NCBI RefSeq assembly: GCF_009938165.1
Contig: NZ_AP019650.1
Location: 310,001 to 374,000, forward strand
Length of the DNA: 64,000 nucleotides
DNA from: Vibrio taketomensis
GTDB taxonomy: Bacteria; Pseudomonadota; Gammaproteobacteria; Enterobacterales; Vibrionaceae
Direction of reading: 5' to 3'
Part shown: positions 50,440-60,400 of the stretch, one piece after another
Position numbering within the stretch: position 1 is the first letter of the stretch
How the letters are laid out: every line of letters starts with the position of its first letter
Made by a program: the position numbers and the translations under genes
The notes under the pieces: generated by a model
Told to the model about the DNA's origin: nothing
Database searches by the model: none
What the model saw: the letters and a program-made list of their open reading frames with translations, nothing else

Positions 50440-51477
50440 ATGGTGCTTAAACGTCTACTGCAACTGAGCCTCGTTCTTACTTTTACCGTCATTTTGCTAG
50501 GTGCTTATACACGCTTGGCTGATGCTGGTTTAGGTTGCCCTGATTGGCCCGGATGTTACGGACAGATAGGAGTTCCCAATACGGATTCAGAGCTTGCTCA
50601 AGCGAGAGAATTGTACCCAGGATTAACGGTTGAAGCCGATAAAGCTTGGTTAGAAATGATCCACCGCTATTTCGCAGGCTCGCTTGGTTTACTGGTATTC
50701 ATCATTACGGCGTTGGCATTAGCGCAGCGTAAAGGTGGACGAATTCTCCCCGTTGCGATCAGTGTAGTGGTGATATTCCAAGCGTTACTTGGAATGTGGA
50801 CAGTCACAATGATGTTGATGCCAGTCATCGTAATGGGGCATTTATTGGGTGGCTTTACTTTGTTTTGTTTGCTGGCGTTACTTTACTGGCGGGTAAATGC
50901 GCGTACGCTGGTTGTTCCTCAATATAACGTGGGAGTCACAGGAAGAAGTTTGGCGTTTGTCGCGTTCGTCGCAGTCGTTGGGCAAATTGCACTGGGCGGT
51001 TGGACATCATCAAACTACGCCGCATTGATGTGTACTGAATTGCCAATTTGCCAAGGAGACTGGAAACAGTATCTTGATTTCCCGACTGCCTTTCAGTTGA
51101 TTCAACCAGAGCGATACAGCTACGAGTTTGGTACGTTGGATTACGGGGCTCGCATGACGATTCATGTCTCACATCGAATAGGGGCAATGTTTGTTACGGC
51201 CTTATTGCTCACCCTAGTCGTCTATTTGGTGAAGCGTGGTTCATACCAATATCGTAAACAGGCATTTTTGCTTACGGTGTTGTTGGCACTGCAAATCGCA
51301 CTAGGTATTAGTAATGTCATGTTTGGTTTGCCATTGGCCGTGGCCGTTGCACATAACTTGGTAGCGGCGTTATTACTGGTGAACATCCTTTATGTGAACC
51401 ACCTACTTTGGCGAACCAGTCGCTTAGGTCAAAACGTTAATACCGATTTAATGGGCAAGGAGGCTTATTATGAGTAG
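50440..51477 (+). CDS. ctaA: Heme A synthase
   Basis: CtaA/Cox15 membrane monooxygenase of 345 residues, eight helices, that oxidises the C8 methyl of heme O to make heme A. Motifs are [20 protein letters not shown], the heme-ligand histidines in [24 protein letters not shown] and [13 protein letters not shown]. The internal cysteine pairs of the longer family type are present. It overlaps cyoE by eight bases. Confidence 0.95.
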   Translation: MVLKRLLQLSLVLTFTVILLGAYTRLADAGLGCPDWPGCYGQIGVPNTDSELAQARELYPGLTVEADKAWLEMIHRYFAGSLGLLVFIITALALAQRKGGRILPVAISVVVIFQALLGMWTVTMMLMPVIVMGHLLGGFTLFCLLALLYWRVNARTLVVPQYNVGVTGRSLAFVAFVAVVGQIALGGWTSSNYAALMCTELPICQGDWKQYLDFPTAFQLIQPERYSYEFGTLDYGARMTIHVSHRIGAMFVTALLLTLVVYLVKRGSYQYRKQAFLLTVLLALQIALGISNVMFGLPLAVAVAHNLVAALLLVNILYVNHLLWRTSRLGQNVNTDLMGKEAYYE

Positions 51478-52366
51478 AGCGTTAAGTATTTCAGAGGTTA
51501 AATCACGTTCGAGTTGGTGTCACTACTTGACGCTTACCAAACCTAAAGTGGTTGCTCTGATGCTGTTAACCGCGTTAGTGGGAATGTGCTTGGCCGTACC
51601 TGGAGCTTTACCGTTACAGCAATCGATATTAGGTCTACTAGGTATTGGTTTGATGGCAGGTTCAGCTGCAGCATTTAATCATCTCATTGATCGCCGCATC
51701 GATGCGATTATGTTTCGTACTAATAAGCGTCCTTTGCCATCGCAGCAGATCACACCGATCAGAGTGTTTACATTCGCTTTTTCCATTGGCCTTATCGGTT
51801 TTGTTATGCTTTATGCTGGCGTAAATGCATTGACAGCATGGCTAACGTTCGCAAGCTTACTTGGGTACGCAGTGGTTTATACCATGTATCTAAAGCGCGC
51901 CACGCCGCAAAACATAGTGATAGCGGGCATCGCCGGTGCAATGCCGCCGCTTCTTGGTTGGACTGCAGTAACAGGGGCGTTGCATGGCAATGCGTGGTTG
52001 CTGGTGATGATTATTTTCATTTGGACGCCACCTCATTTTTGGGCGTTAGCGATTCATCGTAAAGCGGAATATGCCAAGGCGGACATCCCGATGTTGCCCG
52101 TGACTCATGGTGAGGAATACACCAAAACATCCATTTTGCTTTACACCGTATTGCTGGCCATTATCTGTTTACTACCTGCATTGGTGGGGATGGCTGGTAT
52201 GGTGTACTGGGTAGGTTCTGCGTTTTTAAGCGCGGGGTTTATCTATTGGGCATGGAAGCTCAAATTTAATCCCAATGAAAAAACCGCCATCGAGACTTTT
52301 AAGTTTTCAATCTATCACTTAATGTTGTTGTTCTTATTACTGTTGGGTGATCATTACCTTACTTAG
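51470..52366 (+). CDS. cyoE: Protoheme IX farnesyltransferase (heme O synthase)
   Basis: UbiA-family membrane prenyltransferase of 298 residues that makes heme O for the next step to heme A. First prenyl-diphosphate motif is [15 protein letters not shown] (N-x3-D-x3-D). The second region includes [20 protein letters not shown]. It is adjacent to ctaA, so heme A supply is built into the operon. The overlapping start implies coupled translation. Confidence 0.95.
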   Translation: MSRALSISEVKSRSSWCHYLTLTKPKVVALMLLTALVGMCLAVPGALPLQQSILGLLGIGLMAGSAAAFNHLIDRRIDAIMFRTNKRPLPSQQITPIRVFTFAFSIGLIGFVMLYAGVNALTAWLTFASLLGYAVVYTMYLKRATPQNIVIAGIAGAMPPLLGWTAVTGALHGNAWLLVMIIFIWTPPHFWALAIHRKAEYAKADIPMLPVTHGEEYTKTSILLYTVLLAIICLLPALVGMAGMVYWVGSAFLSAGFIYWAWKLKFNPNEKTAIETFKFSIYHLMLLFLLLLGDHYLT

Positions 52367-52481
52367 CTCAGAACTCACAGATAGGAACAAAAAGAAAACG
52401 TTTGCGTTGCGCTTCCAAGCTAAGTTTAACTCGCGTATGCTGATGAGCTGTTTAAATATTCGCCGTCGAAATAGTAGAGTA

Positions 52482-52889
52482 ATGCAAACTTCTCACCCTG
52501 TATTTAATCGCCGTGTATTGCTGGTTTTGTTACTGGTTATGGTAGGGGCGTGCGCATCATTGGCTAAAACCCTTAATATAGGTGCAGATTTGGTGCTGAA
52601 TACAGAGTTAGCACTAGGAGGAGATCTAGTGCTACATGGACTGGTTGCCATCACTCTTGGTTATGCAACGTACTGGGCAACGCCAAAGCAGTATCTTTTC
52701 ATTCCTTTTTACAAGTTTCCCCCCCTGTTATACCTCATGTTGTGCTTAGTGGTTATTGACGAGGTTTCTCAAGCTTTCTTTCCACAGCGACAGTTTTCTG
52801 TTGAGGATATGGTAATCAATGTCATTGGTTTGCTGTTTGGTGCTTTTTGCTGTCGCTGTTGGTTCAAATTTCGCCAAAACTCGCTCTGA
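52482..52889 (+). CDS. VanZ-like membrane protein
   Basis: Small membrane protein of 135 residues from ATG 52482 (a longer reading from 52347 overlaps cyoE; intermediate starts at 52437 and 52443 are possible). It has four hydrophobic segments, with LVLHGLVAITLGYATYWA and VIDEVSQAFFPQRQFSVEDM typical of the VanZ-like fold, and NVIGLLFGAF after it. Function unknown; the family is not usually an oxidase factor. It takes the position where some related clusters have sco. Confidence 0.8.
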   Translation: MQTSHPVFNRRVLLVLLLVMVGACASLAKTLNIGADLVLNTELALGGDLVLHGLVAITLGYATYWATPKQYLFIPFYKFPPLLYLMLCLVVIDEVSQAFFPQRQFSVEDMVINVIGLLFGAFCCRCWFKFRQNSL

Positions 52890-52943
52890 TTCAGATATAC
52901 AAACGCTCCCCATTTTTCAGATATTGCGTTATGCAACCGACGG

Positions 52944-52983
52944 TGTGCATAAAAATTTACACCAATGTAAATGTGTAAATTCA
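52944..52983. promoter_or_regulatory. Double TyrR-like box upstream of the DAHP synthase gene
   Basis: Box 1, 52944-52961: TGTGCA-N6-TTTACA, a 10/12 match to the TyrR consensus TGTAAA-N6-TTTACA. Box 2, 52966-52983: TGTAAA-N6-AATTCA, a 9/12 match. Both have the essential G-N14-C pair. They are four bases apart, resembling the strong/weak pairs of TyrR-controlled aro genes. The region 52890-53178 holds no gene. Confidence 0.6.
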
Positions 52984-53178
52984 TGCGAAATATTGCCTTT
53001 AGTTAAAAAAAGTGGTTGCAAGTCTCGTTTTGGGCAGATAAGTTACAAGGAACAGGATGAAAAGAGGTTAGGGAAAAGCTGATAATCCAGAGTCATGGTT
53101 CACGCTGAGCTCGTAGTGAAAAGCCCTTTCAACGTAAACCATATCCGCTAACCCCAAATTTAGTAGTAGGAAGAAGTA

Positions 53179-54237
53179 GTGATGTTTCAGACAGATGATG
53201 TACGAATTGCAAAAGTAAAAGAGTTATTGCCACCCATTGCCGTTTTAGAGAAGTTTCCGGCGACAGAAACCGCTTCTTCAACCACGTTTCGCACGCGTAA
53301 AGCCATTTCCAATATGTTGCATGATCAAGATGACCGAGTGTTGGTTATCGTAGGTCCGTGTTCAATTCATGATCCGGAAGCAGCGTTAGAATACGGCAAA
53401 AAGCTAAAAGAGTTGCGTGAAGAGCTGAAAGAAGATCTTGAAGTCGTGATGCGTGTGTATTTTGAGAAACCACGTACAACGGTTGGTTGGAAAGGTCTGA
53501 TTAATGACCCGTATCTAAATGACACGTACAGAATTAACGATGGTTTGCGTATTGGTCGTAAATTACTGCTTGATTTGACTGATATTGGCATGCCAACGGC
53601 GAGCGAGTTTCTTGACATGATCACACCGCAATATGTTGCAGATTTAATCAGTTGGGGAGCAATTGGTGCACGTACCACGGAATCTCAAGTTCATCGTGAA
53701 TTGTCATCCGGTCTTTCTTGTCCTGTCGGTTTTAAAAACGGCACTGATGGAAACATTAAGATTGCCGCAGATGCGATTAGCTCAGCGAGCGCGTCGCATA
53801 ACTTCCTATCAGTGACCAAGTTTGGCCACTCTGCGATTGTGCAAACTGCAGGTAACCCAGATTGCCACATTATTTTGCGTGGTGGTAAAGAGCCAAACTA
53901 CAGTGCGCAGCACGTGGGTGAAATTAAGCAAAAGCTTGAACAATCGGGCTTACCGCAAAAAGTGATGATCGACTTCAGCCATGCGAACAGTTCAAAACAA
54001 TACCAGCGCCAAATGGTGGTTTGTGAGGATGTCGCTGGTCAAATCGCTGCAGGTGAAAATGCGATTTTTGGTGTCATGATTGAATCTCATCTTGTTGAAG
54101 GTCGCCAAGACTTAGTTGATGGCAAAGCGCCAACCTATGGTCAGTCTATTACTGACGCGTGTATTGGTTGGGAAGATACCGAAAAATCACTGCGTCAATT
54201 AGCAGAAGCAGTGCGAGCGCGTCGCGCAGCAAAATAA
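53179..54237 (+). CDS. aroG: DAHP synthase, AroG-like
   Basis: Class I 3-deoxy-D-arabino-heptulosonate 7-phosphate synthase of 352 residues: erythrose 4-phosphate + PEP to DAHP, entry to the aromatic pathway. Motifs are VIVGPCSIHDPEAALEYGKK, MRVYFEKPRTTVGWKGLIND, GAIGARTTESQVHRELSSG, VGFKNGTDGNIKIA, ILRGGKEPNYSAQHV and MIDFSHANSSKQ. It resembles the phenylalanine-sensitive AroG more than AroF or AroH. AGGAAGAAGTAGTG gives the ribosome site. Likely TyrR control from the double box 195 bp upstream. Confidence 0.96.
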   Translation: MMFQTDDVRIAKVKELLPPIAVLEKFPATETASSTTFRTRKAISNMLHDQDDRVLVIVGPCSIHDPEAALEYGKKLKELREELKEDLEVVMRVYFEKPRTTVGWKGLINDPYLNDTYRINDGLRIGRKLLLDLTDIGMPTASEFLDMITPQYVADLISWGAIGARTTESQVHRELSSGLSCPVGFKNGTDGNIKIAADAISSASASHNFLSVTKFGHSAIVQTAGNPDCHIILRGGKEPNYSAQHVGEIKQKLEQSGLPQKVMIDFSHANSSKQYQRQMVVCEDVAGQIAAGENAIFGVMIESHLVEGRQDLVDGKAPTYGQSITDACIGWEDTEKSLRQLAEAVRARRAAK

Positions 54238-54265
54238 CCTGTTGAGTGACGATAGACACTAACCG

Positions 54266-54294
54266 CAAAGGCTCCGAAAGGAGCCTTTGTTTTG
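54266..54294 (+). terminator. DAHP synthase gene terminator
   Basis: CAAAGGCTCC / GGAGCCTTTG perfect 10-bp stem with GAAA loop and TTTTG tail. Confidence 0.93.
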
Positions 54295-54437
54295 TCAACC
54301 GTTTAAGCGCTGTTTGCTCGATGATTAATCAATGAGCTGATGAGAGTGTGCTTGTTCGCTCAGTTCTGAATAGTCATGTTATTTGTTCGATAAATTTATG
54401 TTGAGTATCCTAATCGTCGGGCATAACCTAAGGGCGA

Positions 54438-54496
54438 TATACCCAAGTAACTTTTATGTGCGGTTTAAAGTGATGCCGATGAGGTTACTTGGGTAT
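54438..54496. repeat. Palindromic intergenic repeat, copy C (short)
   Basis: Perfect 13-bp inverted ends ATACCCAAGTAAC and GTTACTTGGGTAT around 33 bases. The ends resemble those of copies A and B (TATACTCAAG / CTTGAGTATA), but the long core is missing. It ends 22 bp before the following start codon, like copy A. Confidence 0.75.
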
Positions 54497-54518
54497 GAAT
54501 TAATTAGGAGGGTAAGAA

Positions 54519-55427
54519 ATGGTGTCTAAAGTGATTGTCGGTCCTCAAGGTCCGGAGTTGTCAGAGCTTATTCAAGGATACTGGCGACTGGCTGAATGGA
54601 ACATGAGCCCGCAGCAACGCTTAACCTTTCTTAAGCAGCACATTGACTTAGGTATTACTACGGTCGACCACGCTGATATTTATGGAAATTACGAGTGTGA
54701 GACGCTGTTCGGTGAAGCATTAAAGCTGGATCCGTCAGTACGCAGCCAAATCGAGATTGTGACGAAGTGCGATATTAAGCTTTGCACAGATAAGTTTCCT
54801 GCGCGCAAAGTAAATTATTACGACACAAGCTCTGCTCATATTTATGAATCAGTGAATAACTCGTTAAGTCGCTTAGGTGTTGATCAAATTGATCTGTTGC
54901 TCATCCATCGCCCTGATGTATTAATGGATGCAGATGAGGTAGCTGAAGCGTTTGCTGAGCTACATAAGGTCGGTAAAGTGAAGCATTTTGGTGTGTCTAA
55001 CTTTACGCCAGCACAGTTTGAATTGCTGCAAGATCGAGTGCACAAACCATTGGTGACAAACCAGGTAGAAATCAACCCACTTAATTTTGACGTTGCCCAC
55101 GATGGTACGTTAGATCAAATGCAACTAAAGCGTATTCGCCCTATGGCTTGGTCATGTTTAGGTGGTGGTGAGATTTTCAAAGGAACGTCTGAGCAATCGA
55201 AACGAGTTCGTGAAGAGCTAGAGTTAATCCGTGATGAGATTGGTGCCAATTCAATTGATGAAGTGATTTACGCTTGGGTTCGTCGATTACCATCGAAGCC
55301 GTTGCCAATTATTGGTTCAGGCAAGATTGAACGTGTTGAAACAGCTATCAACGCACTAAATATCGAATTAACGCGCGAACAATGGTATCGCGTTTGGGTT
55401 GCGTCTAAAGGCCACGGTGTGCCATAG
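54519..55427 (+). CDS. Aldo/keto reductase (YdhF-like)
   Basis: NADPH-dependent reductase of 302 residues with a TIM-barrel. Catalytic tetrad pieces: D and Y in TTVDHADIYGNYECE, K in IVTKCDIK, H in LLLIHRPDV. The cofactor end is PIIGSGKIERVETAI. It resembles YdhF-type oxidoreductases. AGGAGGGTAAGAA gives a strong ribosome site. The substrate is unknown. The leader is repeat copy C. Confidence 0.9.
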   Translation: MVSKVIVGPQGPELSELIQGYWRLAEWNMSPQQRLTFLKQHIDLGITTVDHADIYGNYECETLFGEALKLDPSVRSQIEIVTKCDIKLCTDKFPARKVNYYDTSSAHIYESVNNSLSRLGVDQIDLLLIHRPDVLMDADEVAEAFAELHKVGKVKHFGVSNFTPAQFELLQDRVHKPLVTNQVEINPLNFDVAHDGTLDQMQLKRIRPMAWSCLGGGEIFKGTSEQSKRVREELELIRDEIGANSIDEVIYAWVRRLPSKPLPIIGSGKIERVETAINALNIELTREQWYRVWVASKGHGVP

Positions 55428-55446
55428 AGTGAACTCATTCAACAAC

Positions 55447-55476
55447 AAAAAAACCAACCTTGCGGTTGGTTTTTTT
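55447..55476. terminator. Bidirectional terminator between reductase and EAL genes
   Basis: AAAAAAACCAACC / GGTTGGTTTTTTT with TTGC loop, symmetric tails, between converging genes. Confidence 0.94.
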
Positions 55477-55477
55477 G

Positions 55478-57073
55478 TTAGGTAGCGGGTAAATCTTCTA
55501 ATGCCGTTCCAGATGGTTCTTTCGTTAACGCAATAAGTTCATCGGGTTTTACAGGCTGCGAATAGTAATAGCCCTGAATGTAATGAACCCCAAGCTTATT
55601 AAGCAGTTCAAGTTGTTGCTCAGTTTCCACACCTTCAGCGATGACGTGCATATTTAATTCTCTAGCAAGTTGAATCATCGAGACTAAAACAGGCGTGATA
55701 CTCGACTCGCTGTGTAGGCTCTTAATGAAGACTTGATCGATTTTCATCACTTGGAATGGATGCATTCGAATAAAGTTCAAACCGGAGTAACCCGTGCCGA
55801 AATCGTCAATGGCGAGTTGAAAACCAAGATTTTTAATACGTCGTAGGTTGTTAAGCGCCAGATCAAGTTGATCTTGGTTAAAGTCAATATTTTCAGTGAC
55901 TTCCAATAGTATTCTATCGACAAAGCCAGGGTGCATTTCGGCAAATTGTTGCAATGAAAGATAGAAATTGTCGTCAATAAGCGAGATGCGACTGACATTG
56001 ACACTCACATATTTTGTTTCTTGGTAGTGAGGATACGTTTCAAGAAACTGTGCAACCATCGCGAGCATCTTTTCAGTCAAAGAATCAATTACCCCTAATT
56101 TTTCAGCTAAAGGAATAAAAATATCAGGAGCGATTTGCCCTTGAGTGGGATGATTCCAGCGCACTAATGCTTCACTGCCAACAATCGTGTTTGTGGTTTG
56201 ATCAACGATGGGTTGCAAATAGAGCTCAATTTCTTGATTGCTTATGGCGTGCATCAAGCTAAATTCCATCGAACCCTTAGCCAATAGCTGATAACCAATA
56301 ATCAGATAAATCAATGCGCAAATTGACGCGGCGAGAATGGTTTGCCAAACATGCTTGAAGTAGTGGTATTGAAACGTGCCGTAGGTCGGTAATAACTCAA
56401 TCGCAATAGGATATTGAGCCGAACGCATCGTAACTGGTGAAAGATAAGGTATTTGCTTAGGCTCTAGATTACCGATTTGATAATCCTGTATCGATAGTTT
56501 GAATTGATAGTGTCGATTATCCAAAAACTGGGCGATGAGCCGAGTGAAGCGTTCTGGCGGCAGTAACGCATTTAAGCCAATGCCATCGCCGGTTGCAGCG
56601 TAGATAAAAAAGGTTGAAAGGTGACTGCTCGATTGATCTATCGCAATGGTAACGCCTTTGTCAGATTGATGGAGGCGTTCGATCACGTCACTCGGCAATT
56701 CAATCTTGGTTGGCCCTTCATTACTGGTACATCGAACGTACTCACCTTGGTACATACCAACTTCTTTAATGTATTTTGAGTTGAAGGTGTGAGCACGTAA
56801 GGCAAGTTTATCTTCGACAGAACAATTTCCACTTAATTGGCGATTCAGTAGATACAGTTCATTTGCTTCGCGATCAATGTAACGCTCCAGAATGTTGATG
56901 ATCTGTTGACCGTCGCGCTTCACTGAATGTTGAGTATGGTAGACGTTACCTAGAATTGAAAAAGAAAATGCGACGGCAAAGATAAACACGACGGGTACGA
57001 GATTGGGCAGATGCTTAAACATCTGGGGAAGTAAATTGGTAAATCCAAGCAACTTGTATCGAGGCAATCGCAT
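55478..57073 (-). CDS. CSS-motif EAL-domain c-di-GMP phosphodiesterase
   Basis: Inner-membrane enzyme of 531 residues that hydrolyses c-di-GMP. Helices lie at about 25-43 and 243-263 and flank a periplasmic CSS-type sensor with C84 (SGNCSVEDK) and C115 (VRCTSNEG); the motif reads CTS rather than CSS. The EAL domain follows: E301-A-L in GSEALVRWNHP, VNVSRISL, EVTENI, DDFGTGYSG at 423-431, and IAEGVET at 478-484. All catalytic regions look intact. Relatives are controlled by periplasmic disulfide state. It is divergent from a LapA-like adhesin, with 342 bp between, which suggests local control of adhesion. Confidence 0.93.
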   Translation of the reverse strand: MRLPRYKLLGFTNLLPQMFKHLPNLVPVVFIFAVAFSFSILGNVYHTQHSVKRDGQQIINILERYIDREANELYLLNRQLSGNCSVEDKLALRAHTFNSKYIKEVGMYQGEYVRCTSNEGPTKIELPSDVIERLHQSDKGVTIAIDQSSSHLSTFFIYAATGDGIGLNALLPPERFTRLIAQFLDNRHYQFKLSIQDYQIGNLEPKQIPYLSPVTMRSAQYPIAIELLPTYGTFQYHYFKHVWQTILAASICALIYLIIGYQLLAKGSMEFSLMHAISNQEIELYLQPIVDQTTNTIVGSEALVRWNHPTQGQIAPDIFIPLAEKLGVIDSLTEKMLAMVAQFLETYPHYQETKYVSVNVSRISLIDDNFYLSLQQFAEMHPGFVDRILLEVTENIDFNQDQLDLALNNLRRIKNLGFQLAIDDFGTGYSGLNFIRMHPFQVMKIDQVFIKSLHSESSITPVLVSMIQLARELNMHVIAEGVETEQQLELLNKLGVHYIQGYYYSQPVKPDELIALTKEPSGTALEDLPAT

Positions 57074-57415
57074 TGCAACCTGTGGTGTTATCTCTAATTG
57101 TTAACTATATCTGAAATGAATTCAGTAGCGTTTTTCTGCGAGCAATTTCATCATTGTCTCAACGGAAAAACGTCATCTTGTCTTGTAATTGAGAAGATAA
57201 TCTAATCCTTAATGATATTAAAGCTTATTTCTATCATTACGCCCGCAGATAACCGATATCAGACCCTAAACAGAGTCTATACTTTAAATAGTGTAGAGTG
57301 TGTCGCTTAAATTAATGAAATGTAACGTTAGTTATGGCAAAATTGTTGCCATAAAAATGATAAACATATCAATAAAAAAGAAAGTGCATTAGTTTAAGAC
57401 AATTCGGGGGAGAGC
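57074..57415. other. Control region between phosphodiesterase and adhesin genes
   Basis: 342 bp with no gene, AT-rich. It contains the inverted repeat TTATGGCAA-N5-TTGCCATAA at 57332-57354 and GGGGGAGAG as adhesin ribosome site. Both promoters must be here. Confidence 0.6.
57332..57354. promoter_or_regulatory. Inverted repeat before the adhesin gene
   Basis: Perfect 9-bp arms TTATGGCAA / TTGCCATAA around AATTG, 62 bases before the adhesin ATG. It could be a protein-binding site or a leader hairpin. No named consensus recognised. Confidence 0.5.
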
Positions 57416-60400
57416 ATGGTAGATAATGTTCTAATCGGTGGTGCCAAAGTCGCCTCAGTAAAAGGCGACGTGGTCGTGATCAATAGTCAAGGTGTGGCGA
57501 GACTGTTGAGTCCAGGTGACACGATTAGTGAAAATGAATTGGTTATCACATCCAATAACTCCAGTGTGACGATTGATGAGGTGGTTGTAGATAAAGAACC
57601 CATCAATTCTGAATCGGTTTCTACGTTAAACCCTAATTGTATTGCCTGCGGTAATCAGAATGGCGAGCTCGAGGTTGTTGAACTCGACGGTGAAATCACG
57701 GTCAACATTGAGCCAGACTCCGTGGTAGACATCGCAGAACTTGAGGCTATCCAAGACGCAATTTTAGCCGGAGAAGACCCAACGCAAATTACCGAAGCGG
57801 CTGCCGCTGGCGGTATCATCGGTTCAGCGAATGCTGGCGCCGTCACAATCGAATACAACGATCCTCAAGTACTCGCTCAAACCTTTTTCGAAACAACCGG
57901 CGTTCGCCGTGACACAGTTGATGACGACGATGATTTTCTTCGTTCGACAGTTTTTGCCGCAGGTGGTGAGTCAATCTCTGAAATCGTGGTAGAAGCAGAC
58001 TTAAACGCTGCAGAAACGTATCCGACATCGACCACCGCTTCGATTTTAATTGAGGCGGGCGATCTACAGCTCGATCCGCAAAGCTTCGTACCAGAATCGT
58101 CATCACTGGCTTCTTTGCTGGCTGAACTTAATAACGACATCAAAGCATCCGAACAGGATGTGAGCTTCAGTTATAACGCAGCAACCAATGCCATTGAAGG
58201 GGTGATTGGTAGCGAACCTGTCTTAACTATCGATATTGATGCACAGAATGTAGGGAAAGATCTCCAGCTTACCCTAACAACCACACTGTATCGCCCAATT
58301 GACCATGTACCCGCGGTGGGTGGTGGCAACGTGGCTTTGGTCGGCGACCAAATTAATGTTTCGTTTGATATTGTCGGCGCAGATATTGGTAATAACGCGA
58401 TACGCAGTCCAATCTCAGCAACCGTTGGTATTGTCGATGGCCCGGACCCAGATATTGATAACGTGCCAGCGATTACCATTAACGAGGCAAATCTTGCTAA
58501 CGGCACAGAGGTAAACCCAGCAGACACGAGCAAAAGCAGTGTGATCGATCTTGATGTCGGTAGTGATCAGATAAAAGAATATCGACTCGATGTCAGTGCG
58601 TTTAATCAACAAGGCGCAATCACCGCTCATGGTGAAGTGATCACCATCAGTGAGGTGGCGAACAGTGATTTAAGTTATTCATACACTGGCTCTACCGCTT
58701 CGGAAAACGTGTTTACCATCGAGGTAAAACCAAACGGAGAGTACACTTTTAGTTTGCTGAATCCGATCGATCATGCGGTAAACAGTGATTCTACCAAGAT
58801 TGATTTACCAATTATCGCGACAGACTTTGACGGGGATACTACTCAAGGCGTATTGCCGATCATTATTGTCGATGATGCACCACGTTTGAATGGCTTTACT
58901 GGTGAAACCAATGTTGATGAGGATGATTTAACAACCTCTACACCGGAAGGCTCTGATCCGGACAAAGAGTTAACCGTGATCAGCGGAAATTTTGTTGTTG
59001 AAGCGGGAGCGGATGGCCTGAAGAGCTACCAAATCGATACCACATCACCTTCCATTTCAAGCCTGAAATCTGGCGGAGAAGCTCTGCAATGGAGTAGTGA
59101 ATCTCCATCTCAAACTGGAACGCAATTTAGTTACACCGCGCAGACATCAGCAGGCATTGATGTATTCACCTTGGTTTTTGATACCAGTGACAACAGCTAC
59201 AAATTCACCTTGCTACAACCACTCGACCACGCAACTGGGAATGGCGAGAACGATCTTAATATCGGTTTTAACATCAGCGCGACGGATTTTGATAACGATA
59301 CCACGGCCGCACAAACACTCATTCTCAATATTACCGATGACGTACCAGAAATCACCGCAGTACAATCGTTGAGTGTTGATGAGGATGATCTTACTAACGG
59401 TAGCGATGGTTCAGATGCCATCGTTGATTCCGGAAGTTTTACTACCATCCAAGGTGCTGACGGTGTGGTTTTGTATCAAATCGATCCGGCGACCAATCCG
59501 GTGGCTGGCTTAACATCTGGTGGCGTTGCGATTACGCTTGACCCTGTATCGATCGATGCGAATAACCAACATACTTACGTAGCAAAAGCCGGCACTGTGG
59601 AAGTCTTTGAGCTGGTTTTAAATGCGGATGGGAGTTACCGTTTTGAGCTTAAAGCCCCGATTGATCACGCCGATGATGAAGATAGCAAAATCGTCAATGT
59701 AACCGTTCAAGCGGTTGATCAAGATGGCGATATCAGCAGTAAAGTTTTACCTATTACACTCGTTGACGACGAGCCGACGCTAAATGGCTTCACGGGTGAG
59801 ACTCAAGTTGATGAAGATGACTTAAGCACCACGGCATCTCAGGGTTCAGATACGGATAAAGAATCAACCCAGATTACAGGTAACTTTAATGTCGAAGAAG
59901 GTGCAGATGGCATTAAAAGCTATCAAATTGAAGCGACCAATCCGACATTGGCGAACCTAACTTCTGGCGGGGAAGCGCTAGAGTGGAGCGCAACATCACC
60001 TGCCGTGAGCGGCACACAATATACCTACACTGCGCAAACCGCAGCGGGTATTTCTGTGTTCACGATGATGTTTGATACCTCTGACAACAGTTACCACTTT
60101 ACGCTACTTGCACCACTTGACCATGACAACGCCGAAGGTGAGAACACCTTAAATATTGCCTTTGATATTTCAGCGACGGATTTTGATAACGACAAAACTA
60201 ACACACAGACACTGACTCTTACTGTAACTGATGATGTGCCAGAGATTACTGGTGTACAGGCGCTCAGTTTAGACGAAGATGACTTAGTCGCGGGCAGTGA
60301 TGGTAATGACCCGATCATTGACAGCGGAAGCTTCACCACGGTCGAAGGGGCCGACGGCGTTGTTTTATATCGTATTGACCCTGCGACGAATCCAGTCGAT

